Shown: in pieces, positions 45,336-53,753 of the stretch
How the letters are laid out: every line of letters begins with the position of its first letter
Position numbering within the stretch: the first letter of the stretch is position 1
NCBI GenBank assembly: GCA_963737705.1
Contig: CAVTTP010000006.1
Coordinates: forward strand, 310,001-374,000
DNA: 64,000 nucleotides
DNA from: PALSA-607 sp963737705
GTDB taxonomy: Bacteria > Actinomycetota > Actinomycetes > Acidothermales > Acidothermaceae
Direction of reading: 5' to 3'
Translations under genes and position numbers: made by a program
Notes under the pieces: generated by a model
Database searches by the model: none
Told to the model about the DNA's origin: nothing
What the model saw: only the letters and a program-made list of their open reading frames with translations

Positions 45336-45429
45336 GCTTCAGGAATCTATATTGGCGTTGTCAAGCCCTCGGAGGGGTCCCGCCTCCGACTGGCCGCACG
45401 AGATGCTGGAGCGCACGAGATACTGAACC

Positions 45430-46641
45430 GTGTCCGCTGCCCCGATCCGCGCTCTCTTGCTCGAGCAGATTCACCCCGATGCGGAAGCCCTCTTGCGCGA
45501 CGCCAGCTACACGGTCGAAACGAACACGCGTGCATTGGATGAAGACGAACTCATCGGCGCGCTGACCGGCGTCCAACTGCTTGGCATTCGTTCGAAGACT
45601 CAGGTCACCGCGCGCGTCCTCGAAGCTGCGACCGATCTCCAAGCGATCGGCGCGTTCTGCATCGGGACCAATCAGATCGACTTGGCTACGGCAGCCAGGC
45701 GGGGCGTCGCCGTGTTTAACGCACCGTTCTCCAACACTCGTAGCGTCGTCGAACTCGCACTCGCCGAGATCATCGCGCTGACTCGCCACCTCACCGAGAA
45801 GAACGCGTTGATGCACGCGGGGATTTGGGACAAGTCAGCTGAGGGTGCGCACGAGGTTCGCGGTCGAACGCTCGGCATTGTCGGCTACGGCAACATCGGC
45901 ACCCAGCTGTCCGTACTCGCGGAGAACCTCGGCATGAACGTCATCTACTACGACGTCGTCGATCGGCTTTCGCTGTCGAACGCTCGACGCTGCGAGTCGA
46001 TGCACGAGTTGCTCACACATGCAGACGTCGTCTCTTTGCATGTCGACGGCCGACACGACAACGCGAACCTGTTCGGCGCCGACGAATTCGACGCGATGAA
46101 GACGGGCTCGCTGTTCCTTAACCTTTCACGCGGGTTCGTCGTCGATTACGGTTCGCTGCGGCGCCACATTGAATCGGGTCACATCGCCGGCGCGGCCATC
46201 GACGTATTTCCTGACGAGCCGAGTGGACGTGGCGACGAGTTCGTGTCCGAGGTCAGAGGGCTGGCGAATGTCATCTTGACGCCACACATCGCAGGCTCGA
46301 CCGAAGAAGCGCAACAGGACATCGGGCAGTTCGTCGCAACGAAGCTGCGCGACTTCTTGGCCGAGGGCTCGACAGCCATGAGCGTGAACATGCCGCGCAT
46401 TACGCTGCGCCAGAATCCTGGGACGCATCGCATGCTTCACGTGCATCGCAATGTGCCCGGCGTGCTGGCGAGGATCAACGGCATTTTCGCCGCGCATGAC
46501 GCAAACGTCGAAGCGCAGCTGCTGGGTACTACCGGTGAGATTGGCTACGTCGTCACCGATATCGGATCGACCTTCACGACCGAGATGGTCGCGCAACTCG
46601 ACTCTCTTCCCGAGACTGTCAGGTTTCGCTCGCTGTCCTGA
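45430..46641 (+). CDS. serA: D-3-phosphoglycerate dehydrogenase
   Basis: This 403-residue enzyme performs the first step of serine synthesis (3-phosphoglycerate to 3-phosphohydroxypyruvate). The Rossmann motif is GRTLGIVGYGNIGTQLSVLA, the catalytic arginine is in LFLNLSRGFVVDY, the glutamate in FPDEPSGRGDEF, and the histidine in ILTPHIAGSTEEAQQDIG. An ACT domain of about 75 residues ends the protein (THRMLHVHRNVPGVLARING, GEIGYVVTDIGS), as in the allosteric E. coli-type enzyme. GTG 45430 is chosen; the next in-frame start loses the first strand. Its role beside a sulfate operon is not linked here. Confidence 0.93.
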   Translation: MSAAPIRALLLEQIHPDAEALLRDASYTVETNTRALDEDELIGALTGVQLLGIRSKTQVTARVLEAATDLQAIGAFCIGTNQIDLATAARRGVAVFNAPFSNTRSVVELALAEIIALTRHLTEKNALMHAGIWDKSAEGAHEVRGRTLGIVGYGNIGTQLSVLAENLGMNVIYYDVVDRLSLSNARRCESMHELLTHADVVSLHVDGRHDNANLFGADEFDAMKTGSLFLNLSRGFVVDYGSLRRHIESGHIAGAAIDVFPDEPSGRGDEFVSEVRGLANVILTPHIAGSTEEAQQDIGQFVATKLRDFLAEGSTAMSVNMPRITLRQNPGTHRMLHVHRNVPGVLARINGIFAAHDANVEAQLLGTTGEIGYVVTDIGSTFTTEMVAQLDSLPETVRFRSLS

Positions 46642-46694
46642 CGTTGCAGCAAACCCGCGCGACCATGTGCGTCGCGCTCGGTAAAGTACAAGCC

Positions 46695-47847
46695 ATGTCG
46701 CACGCGCCGCCCCGCCCCGAGCCGTTCATTGCGCACACCGATCCCGATGCACTCGATGATCTGCGCACGCGGCTTCGCGCAACACGCTTTCCCGACGCGC
46801 CGCACGGCGCCGGGTGGTCACTCGGCACCGATGTCGACTATCTCCGCGAGCTTGTTACCTACTGGGCGCACGAGTTCGATTGGCCGGCGCAAGAGGCCGC
46901 ACTGAACCGGCTACCGCGCTTTCGAGTCAGCGTCGGCGACCTTGGCATCCACTTCGTCCATGCCCGTGCCGCAGCACAGCCGGCGATGCCGCTGATCCTG
47001 ACTCACGGCTGGCCCGACTCGTTCTGGCGCTACTCGAAGGTCATACCGCTACTTACTGATCCGGGCGCGCACGGCGCCGACCCCGCCGACGCCTTCGACG
47101 TCGTCGTCCCCGACGTGCCTGGCTATGGATACTCCGACGCGCCCGTTGGGCCGCCCATCGATTCGATCGCGGTTGCCGGGCTGTGGGCCGAACTCATGAC
47201 GACACTCGGCTACCAGACTTTCGGCGCGGCTGGCGGCGACATCGGCAGCCATGTCAGCCGCTACTTGGCACTCGACTTCCCCGATCGGGTCGTTGCCGTC
47301 CACCGCACCGACGCAGGCCTGCCGCTGTTTAACGGGGACCCGGCCGACCTCACGTCGGAAGAGCGGCAGTGGTTCGCGACCATCGCGACCTGGGGAGCAG
47401 CCGAGGGTGCGTACGCGGCAATGCATCGCACGAAACCGCAGACCGCAGCCGTTGGGCTCAACGATTCGCCAGCCGGGCTGGCGTCGTGGATCGTCGAGAA
47501 GCTTCAGGGGTGGGGCGGCGCGCGACATCGAGCGGAGCTTCACGAAGGACGAGATCCTCACGAACGTCACGATCTACTGGTTCACCGAAACCATCGGCTC
47601 GTCGATGCGGATGTACCACGCGAACTCCGCGATCCCGCCCGCGCAGCTCGCGCGCCGGGTCGACGTCCCCTCTGGTTTCTCGATCTTTCAGGGCGACGTC
47701 GTCAGGCCACCGAAGGCCTGGGTTGAACGCGTGACGAACGCCGTCTACTTCACCGAACCTCCTCGCGGCGGCCACTTCGCGCCGTTCGAGGAGCCGGAGC
47801 TCTATGCCCAGGAGCTGCGCGACTTCTTCCGCCCATACAGAGGCTGA
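46695..47847 (+). CDS. Epoxide hydrolase (frameshifted)
   Basis: This alpha/beta-hydrolase has the EHN N-terminal lid (LDDLRTRLRATRFPDA, HEFDWPAQEAALNRLPRFRV), HGWPDSFWRY for the oxyanion region, the nucleophile aspartate in AAGGDIGSHVSRY, and the catalytic histidine in GGHFAPFEEPELYAQELRDF. The frame as written from ATG 46695 leaves the protein at QGWGGARHRAELH; removing one of the G/C bases near 47508-47524 joins the next frame at RDIERSFTKDEILTNVTIYWF and runs to 47847 (about 383 residues). The family acts on epoxides including juvenile-hormone-like and small substrates; the natural substrate here is unknown. Confidence 0.85.
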
Positions 47848-47863
47848 CCCACTCAACGCTTGA

Positions 47864-47907
47864 AAGGGTCTAGACCCTTGACACCCGCGCGGTCGTGAAG
47901 TTACGTT
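47864..47907 (+). promoter_or_regulatory. Promoter with overlapping palindromic operator upstream of the GH18 gene
   Basis: AAGGGTCTAGACCCTT (47864-47879) is a perfect 16-bp palindrome whose last two bases overlap a consensus -35, TTGACA (47878-47883). A -10-like TACGTT begins 18 bases on, at 47902. The GH18 gene starts 63 bases later. The arrangement suggests a repressor-controlled promoter. Confidence 0.65.
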
Positions 47908-47969
47908 CGGCGCGTTGTAAAGGTTCCTAACTATGTGGTCTGTTGGCCGCATCTGCGCCAGGGGAAACG

Positions 47970-49052
47970 ATGCGAATCTCGAGATTTGTCGCCACTGCGG
48001 CAGCCCTGCTCACCGCCGGCAGCGCCTTGGCGACCGGCAGCCTGTCCGGCGTTGCCTCGGCCCACGAGAACACCGGCAGGACGTTGCCAGCGCATGTGTT
48101 CGCGCCCTACTTCCAGTCGTACCAGGACGGCGTGAGCCCGGCCGCACTCTCGAAAGCCTCGGGCGCGAAGTACCTCACGATGGCCTTCCTCGAGACAGCC
48201 GGCGGCGGCTCCTGCACCCCACTTTGGAACAACGAATCCACCGAGCCGGTCGCGTGGTCGACGTATGGCCCCGACATCGCCAAGATCCGGGCGCGCGGGG
48301 GTGACGTCGTCCCGTCGTTTGGTGGTTATAGCGCGGACGACGAGGCGCGCGAGCTAGCCGATAGCTGCACGAGTGTCGACAAGATCGCCGCTGCATACGA
48401 GAACGTCGTCACGACGTACAACGTGACTCGTCTAGACCTGGACGTCGAGGACAACTCGCTGAGCAACCTGCCCGGCATCGACCGCCGCAACAAGGCGATC
48501 GCCAAGGTCGAGGCGTGGGCGGCCGCGCATCACCGAACGGTGCAGTTCGTCTACACCGTGCCTACCGATTCGAGCGGCATCGAGAGCGACGTCGAACACA
48601 TCCTGCAAAACGCGGTGCAGAACCACGCGCGCATCGACATCGTCAACATCATGACGTTCGACTACTACGACAACGCGTCGCACGAGATGGCTCACGACAC
48701 CATGACGGCGGCTGCCGCGTTGGTCGCGTTTTTGCACAAGTTGCACCCGTCGTGGTCGAACTCCCGCCTGTGGCACACAGTCGGCGTCACCGAGATGATC
48801 GGCTACGACGACTACGGCTCAGGCGGCGAGACCGGACCGCCGGAGATCCTGACCTTGGCCGACGCGAAGACCGTCACCGCCTGGGCGCGCAGTCACCACA
48901 TCGCCGAACTGTCGTTCTGGGCGCTGAACCGCGACAAGACGGCCGACCCTGACCCGTCGGCGGCGTGCACCCTCGGCACCGCTGGAGGCGACACCTGCTC
49001 CGGCATCGCGCAGAAGCCGTGGCAGTTCACCCACATCATGAGCGCCTTCTAG
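47970..49052 (+). CDS. Secreted chitinase-like GH18 glycoside hydrolase
   Basis: This 360-residue exported protein has signal MRISRFVATAAALLTAGSALA. The GH18 motif appears as RLDLDVEDN (DxDxE catalytic triad, with glutamate as general acid), and later strands include INIMTFDYYDN-like (here VNIMTFDYYDNASHEM), VGVTEMIGYDDYG and ELSFWALNRDKT, with the terminal WQFTHIMSAF. The fold resembles bacterial chitinase and narbonin-type GH18. It likely cleaves or binds chitin-like glycans outside the cell. ATG 47970 has CAGGGGAAAC upstream. Confidence 0.88.
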   Translation: MRISRFVATAAALLTAGSALATGSLSGVASAHENTGRTLPAHVFAPYFQSYQDGVSPAALSKASGAKYLTMAFLETAGGGSCTPLWNNESTEPVAWSTYGPDIAKIRARGGDVVPSFGGYSADDEARELADSCTSVDKIAAAYENVVTTYNVTRLDLDVEDNSLSNLPGIDRRNKAIAKVEAWAAAHHRTVQFVYTVPTDSSGIESDVEHILQNAVQNHARIDIVNIMTFDYYDNASHEMAHDTMTAAAALVAFLHKLHPSWSNSRLWHTVGVTEMIGYDDYGSGGETGPPEILTLADAKTVTAWARSHHIAELSFWALNRDKTADPDPSAACTLGTAGGDTCSGIAQKPWQFTHIMSAF

Positions 49053-49098
49053 CCACTCGGCGGAACGCCCGCGGCCCCCGGAAGACCCCACCCCTGCG

Positions 49099-49162
49099 CG
49101 ATGATCATGGGGAAATGGGGGCCTTGGGGCGCTCGCAGTGCCCCATTTGGCCATGATCATCG
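49099..49162. repeat. REP-like inverted repeat after the GH18 gene
   Basis: Arms at 49099-49120 (CGATGATCATGG start) and 49141-49162 (CCATGATCATCG end) match at 20 of 22 positions around a 20-base loop. Each arm also contains the self-complementary ATGATCAT. It may be a REP/BIME-like element or a terminator; nothing in the 272-base gap to the next gene codes for protein. Confidence 0.65.
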
Positions 49163-49324
49163 GGGGATGGTGGCCTGCACGCGGCGATTTTGGCGTGCCC
49201 GACGGGCTTACACATCCCGAACATGGTGCCGACCCTTCAGTTGACGTCCAGGACCGACAAAGGAGGTGACACAAAAACCAGCTGCCCGAGCCTCGGGTGA
49301 GCATTTCAGTCCAAGGAGCACACC

Positions 49325-50068
49325 ATGAACCGCATCACCAAGGCGACCGCGGGCCTCGGCACCGCCGCCGTTGTCCTGATCGGCCTGACGGGCACCGCCC
49401 TCGCCGACACCGGCTCGCCCGCTGTCTCGAGCGCCAGCCCGACAGCGACGCCGGCCACACCGCACGGCAAGAGTCTCGCGGCCATCCAGGCAGCAGCTGC
49501 CGCCGCAATCGCCAAGCGCCTCGCGTCGTTGAGCGTCTCGATCAACGACGTCAACAACAACTCCGTCATCACCCCAGCAGACAAGACCACCTTGCTCGCC
49601 ACCCTGAACGGTGACGTCACCGGTCTGACCGCGCTCGGTGTGACGATCGCCGGCGACACCACGGCCAAGCAGGCGGCGTCCGATTACGCGACGATCTTCA
49701 CCAGCTACCGCGTCTACGCCCTCGCACTGCCGCAGGTTCGTTTCGCAGCAGCAGCCGACGACATGACCGTCACCGTGTTGCCGAAGCTGACTGACGCGCA
49801 GACCAAGCTCGCCGCGTTGCTGGCCGGTGTCGACTCAGGCAAGAACACCCCGCAGGTGCAGGCATGGATGGCTGATCTCGCCACGCAGATCACCGCGATC
49901 GGCACCGAGACGAACGGCCTCTCGGCGACCGTGCTCGCCTACACGCCCGCGCAGTACGACGCCAACCACGCACTGCTCGCACCTGCCCGCGCATCGCTCG
50001 GCATCTCGCGCGACGACATCAAGACCGCCCGCAGCGACGTCGCCAATGTCGTGAAGGCGCTGAAGTGA
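49325..50068 (+). CDS. Secreted helical protein, unknown function
   Basis: This 247-residue protein has a Sec signal MNRITKATAGLGTAAVVLIGLTGTALA and a short Ser/Thr/Pro linker. The rest is helical: KRLASLSVSINDVNNNS, ADKTTLLATLNGDVTGLTAL, AADDMTVTVLPKLTDAQTKLAALL, QVQAWMADLATQITAIG. The alanine-rich heptad-like pattern suggests a coiled bundle. No domain is recognised and no catalytic residues are visible. Its stop overlaps the next gene's start (GTGA), so the two are coupled. Confidence 0.7.
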   Translation: MNRITKATAGLGTAAVVLIGLTGTALADTGSPAVSSASPTATPATPHGKSLAAIQAAAAAAIAKRLASLSVSINDVNNNSVITPADKTTLLATLNGDVTGLTALGVTIAGDTTAKQAASDYATIFTSYRVYALALPQVRFAAAADDMTVTVLPKLTDAQTKLAALLAGVDSGKNTPQVQAWMADLATQITAIGTETNGLSATVLAYTPAQYDANHALLAPARASLGISRDDIKTARSDVANVVKALK

Positions 50069-50496
50069 TTCGCAGATCCTCCCTCACGCTGGTTGCCGGC
50101 GTCACGCTCGTCGTGACGCTGGCCACCGGCTGTACGGGACACCACACCAGCGGCACCCCCGCGGCGCAGAACACCACGCCAACCGCGGCTCCGGTCTCCT
50201 CGGCAGCGCCGGCCTCGTCGACAGCTCCGGTGTCAGCTCCGGTTTCGTCGGCAGCACCGGCAACGCCAGCAGCGGCGACCTCGGCAGCACCTGTTGCGCC
50301 GGCGGCCGTTGCCAGCACGACGGCTGCAGCAGCTCCGACCACTGCCCCATCGGCCAATCAAGCGGCGGCCGCAGCTAACGCCAGCTCTCTCGCCGCGATC
50401 ACCAAGGATCTTGCCGGCATCGACGCCGGATCCTCGGCTGCCGACAAAGACCTGAGCGCAGGCGATTCGGCGCGAGCTCAGAACGACAACGGCTAG
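50065..50496 (+). CDS. Small Ala/Ser/Thr-rich lipoprotein
   Basis: This 143-residue protein is a lipoprotein (signal VIRRSSLTLVAGVTLVVTLATGC) that is almost entirely low-complexity Ala/Ser/Thr/Pro to residue 110, with a short helical end (LAAITKDLAGIDAGSSAADKDL). GTG 50065 overlaps the stop of the upstream secreted protein. It may act as a tether or spacer, possibly as a partner for the upstream gene product; this is inferred only from coupling. Confidence 0.7.
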   Translation: MIRRSSLTLVAGVTLVVTLATGCTGHHTSGTPAAQNTTPTAAPVSSAAPASSTAPVSAPVSSAAPATPAAATSAAPVAPAAVASTTAAAAPTTAPSANQAAAAANASSLAAITKDLAGIDAGSSAADKDLSAGDSARAQNDNG

Positions 50497-50516
50497 AACG
50501 GCGGTTAGACCAGCAG

Positions 50517-50921
50517 TTAGACCAGCAGAGCGCAGGTCGGGCAGGTCCCCACGACTTCGATTGTGTGGGAAACGTCGACGAAGCCGGCTTCGGCGGCGAC
50601 CTTCTCGGCCCAGCGCTCGACGGCGGTACCCGCGACCTCGACGGTCCGGCCGCATACCCGGCACAACAGGTGGTGGTGGTGGCCGGCGCTGCCACACCTG
50701 CGGTAGAGGATCTCGCCCTCGGGCGAGCGCATCGTGTCGACGAGGCCGGCGTCGGCGAGTACCCGCAACTGGTTGTAGACGGTCGTCAGTCCGACGTGTT
50801 CGCCGCGCCCGCGTAGCGCCTCGTGCAGTTCCTGCGCACTGCGGAACTCCTGCGCTTCGTCAATGACCACGGCGAGCGCGCGCTTCTGGCGGGTCGATCG
50901 GCCGCTAGTTGTCGTCGTCAT
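50517..50921 (-). CDS. zur: Fur family zinc uptake regulator (Zur)
   Basis: This 134-residue metalloregulator has the winged helix RQKRALAVVIDEAQEFRSAQ, ELHEALRGRGEHVGLTTVYN and ADAGLVDTMRSPEG. The metal site includes HHHHLLCRVCGRTVEV and the C-terminal CPTC. It starts at ATG 50921. It is divergent from a zinc-type ABC operon 117 bases away, which together with the histidine-rich GHHHHLLC favours Zur over Fur. When zinc is bound it should repress the uptake operon. Confidence 0.88.
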   Translation of the reverse strand: MTTTTSGRSTRQKRALAVVIDEAQEFRSAQELHEALRGRGEHVGLTTVYNQLRVLADAGLVDTMRSPEGEILYRRCGSAGHHHHLLCRVCGRTVEVAGTAVERWAEKVAAEAGFVDVSHTIEVVGTCPTCALLV

Positions 50922-50968
50922 CGCGCCACCAAATCTAGCCGACGCGTGCACGGCCACGAGCGCCACTT

Positions 50969-50995
50969 GGAAACGGTAACCATTCCCGATAGTGT
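50969..50995 (+). promoter_or_regulatory. Zinc-operon promoter and Zur-box candidate
   Basis: An imperfect palindrome GGAAACGGTAACCATTCC (50969-50986) lies between zur and znuA, followed by a -10-like TAGTGT (50990-50995). It differs from the published actinobacterial Zur consensus (TGAAAATGATTTTCA-type), so the binding assignment is tentative. A related AACGGT element occurs at about 51002. Confidence 0.45.
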
Positions 50996-51037
50996 ACCTG
51001 CAACGGTTTCGGATAAGCGAGACGTGCAGCAACGGGG

Positions 51038-52033
51038 GTGGACACAGTGCGGTTCTCCAACGGGACGCCGGTGTGCCGCCGCACGAGCGCGGCTGTGCGG
51101 ACCGCGGTCAACTGCGCCAAATCGTGGACGCTGTTGACAGCCGTAGCTCTCGCCGCCGCCACAGGCTGCGCAACGAACCACTCCGCAGTTCAGAATGCAG
51201 CGGGCCTCCCGATGCACGTGGTCGCGGCCGAGAACTTCTGGGGCTCAATCGCAAGCCAACTCGGGGGAGACAAGGTCGATGTCTACAGCGTCATCACAAA
51301 CCCCGACACAGACCCGCACGATTACGACCCGACCGCAGCCGACGCCCGTGACATCTCCGGTGCCTCGGTGGTTATCGAGAACGGCATCGGCTACGACCCG
51401 TGGGTGAGCAAACTGCTCGCCGCCGACGGCGACCAGTCGGCTCAGCACGTGATCAACGTCGGGACTCTGGTCGGCGTAGCGGACGGCGGCAATCCACATC
51501 GCTGGTACAACCCAACTGACGTGCACACCGTCATCACCGCGATCACCGCTGCCTACGACGCCGTGTTCCCCGACGACACCGCGTACTTTGCTACCCAACA
51601 AGAGAAGTTCGAGACCAAGGGCCTCGCTCAGTACACCAGCCTGATCAACCAGATCAAGACGACCTACGCGGGCACTCCGGTCGGAGCGTCGGAGAGCATC
51701 TTCGCGATGATGGCCCCCGCACTCGGTCTGAACCTGATAACCCCACCCACGTTCCTGCGGGCTATCAGCGAAGGCACCGATCCAACGTCGGCCGACAAGC
51801 AGACGATCGACAAGCAGATCAAGACGCACGCCATCAAGGTCTACGTCTACAACTCGCAGAACGCGACTCCCGACGTCCAGGCACAAGTTGACGAAGCAAA
51901 AGCGGCCGGGATTCCGGTGACCACGATCACCGAAACGCTGTCGCCCGCAAGCGCGACGTTCGAGGATTGGCAGGTCGCGCAACTCACTGCGCTACAGGCG
52001 GCGCTCAAGTCCGCAAAGGGGGCCGGCTCGTGA
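51038..52033 (+). CDS. znuA: Zinc ABC transporter substrate-binding lipoprotein
   Basis: This protein of up to 331 residues is a metal-binding cluster A-I protein. It has a lipoprotein signal (WTLLTAVALAAATGC), metal ligands in NPDTDPHDYDPTAAD and the second histidine in GGNPHRWYNPTDV, and the Glu/Asp in GASESIFAMMAP and ATPDVQAQVDEAKA. No histidine-rich loop is present. GTG 51038 or 51047 could be the start. It is first in a four-gene operon with an ATPase and two permeases. Zinc is inferred from the divergent zur; manganese cannot be excluded. Confidence 0.82.
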   Translation: MDTVRFSNGTPVCRRTSAAVRTAVNCAKSWTLLTAVALAAATGCATNHSAVQNAAGLPMHVVAAENFWGSIASQLGGDKVDVYSVITNPDTDPHDYDPTAADARDISGASVVIENGIGYDPWVSKLLAADGDQSAQHVINVGTLVGVADGGNPHRWYNPTDVHTVITAITAAYDAVFPDDTAYFATQQEKFETKGLAQYTSLINQIKTTYAGTPVGASESIFAMMAPALGLNLITPPTFLRAISEGTDPTSADKQTIDKQIKTHAIKVYVYNSQNATPDVQAQVDEAKAAGIPVTTITETLSPASATFEDWQVAQLTALQAALKSAKGAGS

Positions 52034-52869
52034 CGATCGCAGCGAGCGCAGAACCTGCAGTGTCGTTCCGCGATGCCGCAGTTCGCGTCGGCGACCGAGT
52101 GCTCTGGCATGACGTCAACGTCGACGTACCGGCCGGCCAGTTCGTCGCGATTCTCGGGCCGAACGGGGTCGGGAAATCAACGCTGATCAAAGCCGCGCTC
52201 GGCGTGATCCCGCTAGCCGCTGGCGAGGCGTTCGTGTTCGGTCAGCCCGCCGGCATGGCCAATCGCGACATCGGCTACCTCCCCCAGCGACGCAGCTTCG
52301 ACTCGTCGCTGCGGGTGCGCGGCATCGACATCGTCCGCCTCGGGCTCGACGGTGACCGCTTCGGCCTGCCATGGCCATGGAGTGCGAAGAACCGTGAAGC
52401 GGGACGTCGGGTGCGCGAGGTCATCGAACGAGTGGACGCAGCGTCGTACGCGATGCGTCCGATCGGCGAGCTCTCCGGTGGTGAACAGCAGCGGTTGCTG
52501 ATCGCGCAAGCCCTCGTGCGCGACCCTCGACTGCTGATCCTCGACGAGCCACTCGACAGTCTCGACCTGCCGAACCAGAGCGCGATCGCGGAGCTGATTC
52601 GGCGAGTGTGCGTCGACAGCGGCGTGACCGTGCTGATGGTCGCGCACGACGTGAATCCCATCCTCCCCTACCTCGACCAGGTGATTTACCTCGCCGACGG
52701 CGGCGCAGTCTGCGGAACGCCGGCCGAGGTCATCACCTCACCGACATTGTCAGCGCTCTACAAGACGGCCATCGAGGTGCTGCACACCTCCGACGGTCGG
52801 CTGGTTGTCGTGGGGCAACCGGAGGCGCCTGCGCACCACGCCGATCGCCATACCGGGCAGCCGCACTGA
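52030..52869 (+). CDS. Metal ABC transporter ATP-binding protein
   Basis: This 279-residue ATPase has Walker A LGPNGVGKSTLIKAAL, signature LSGGEQQRLLIAQAL, Walker B RLLILDEPLDSLD and switch histidine MVAHDVNPILPYL. The start is GTG 52030, overlapping the znuA stop (GTGA). The Cys-free, ZnuC-like fold drives uptake with the two permeases that follow. It also fits manganese or iron members of the same family. Confidence 0.88.
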   Translation: MTIAASAEPAVSFRDAAVRVGDRVLWHDVNVDVPAGQFVAILGPNGVGKSTLIKAALGVIPLAAGEAFVFGQPAGMANRDIGYLPQRRSFDSSLRVRGIDIVRLGLDGDRFGLPWPWSAKNREAGRRVREVIERVDAASYAMRPIGELSGGEQQRLLIAQALVRDPRLLILDEPLDSLDLPNQSAIAELIRRVCVDSGVTVLMVAHDVNPILPYLDQVIYLADGGAVCGTPAEVITSPTLSALYKTAIEVLHTSDGRLVVVGQPEAPAHHADRHTGQPH

Positions 52870-53753
52870 TGCCCCGCGTTGCATCCGTGGTTGCGGCCGC
52901 CAATGGCAATGTGTCGTGGTCATGGAATCTGGCCGGCGACGTCAGAGACATGTTCGCTTATCCGTTCATGGTCAACGCGTTTCGCGCCGGCACGATCGTC
53001 GCGATCCTGGGCGCGATCGTCGGTTGGTACATGGTGCTGCGCAAGCAGACATTCGCAGGTCACACGTTGTCGGTCGCTGCCTTTCCGGGCGCGGCCGCAG
53101 CGACGCTGATCGGCATCAGTGCGACCATCGGGTACTTCGCATTCTGCCTCGCAGCTGCCTTCGTCATCGCGATCGCGTCGCGGCCTTCTCGCGGCCGCGG
53201 CTTCAGTGCCGAGTCGGCCGTCGTCGGCACCGTTCAGGCGTTCGTGCTGGCGTCTGGTTATTTGTTCGCCACGTTGTACAACGGCTTGCTGAGTGGACTC
53301 AACAATCAGCTGTTCGGCTTCACGTTCGGCATCACCGACGACCAGGTGGTCACGCTCGCAGCCGTCGCCGTAATTGTGCTTGCAGTACTCGCAGTCATCG
53401 GCCGCAGGCTGTTCTTCGCATCGATCGACACCGATGTCGCTGACGCGCGCGGTGTCGGCGTCCGCCTCTTGGGTGTTGTGTTCTTACTCCTGCTCGGCGC
53501 TGCGGCTGCCGAGGCGAGTCAGATCACCGGTGCGCTCCTCGTATTCGCCTTGCTCGTCATGCCGGCCGCAGTCGCCCAGCGCGTGACTGCGCGACCGGTC
53601 GCAGGCATCGTGCTCGCTGTACTGATCGGTGTTGTCGCGACGTGGGCGGGCTTGACGATGGCCTACTACACGTCCTACCCCAGCGGATTCTGCATCACGA
53701 CATTTGCATTCGTCGCGTTCATTGCGGCCCATCGCGTGCGAGTGAGGGCGTGA
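52869..53753 (+). CDS. Metal ABC transporter permease 1
   Basis: This 294-residue permease has about eight hydrophobic segments and the ZnuB-type features MFAYPFMVNAFRAGTIVAILG and AGHTLSVAAFPGAAAATLIG, with the coupling loop DVADARGVGVRLLG. ATG 52869 overlaps the ATPase stop (TGATG), and the stop overlaps the next ATG. It is most similar in pattern to the following permease but clearly distinct in sequence. Confidence 0.88.
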   Translation: MPRVASVVAAANGNVSWSWNLAGDVRDMFAYPFMVNAFRAGTIVAILGAIVGWYMVLRKQTFAGHTLSVAAFPGAAAATLIGISATIGYFAFCLAAAFVIAIASRPSRGRGFSAESAVVGTVQAFVLASGYLFATLYNGLLSGLNNQLFGFTFGITDDQVVTLAAVAVIVLAVLAVIGRRLFFASIDTDVADARGVGVRLLGVVFLLLLGAAAAEASQITGALLVFALLVMPAAVAQRVTARPVAGIVLAVLIGVVATWAGLTMAYYTSYPSGFCITTFAFVAFIAAHRVRVRA

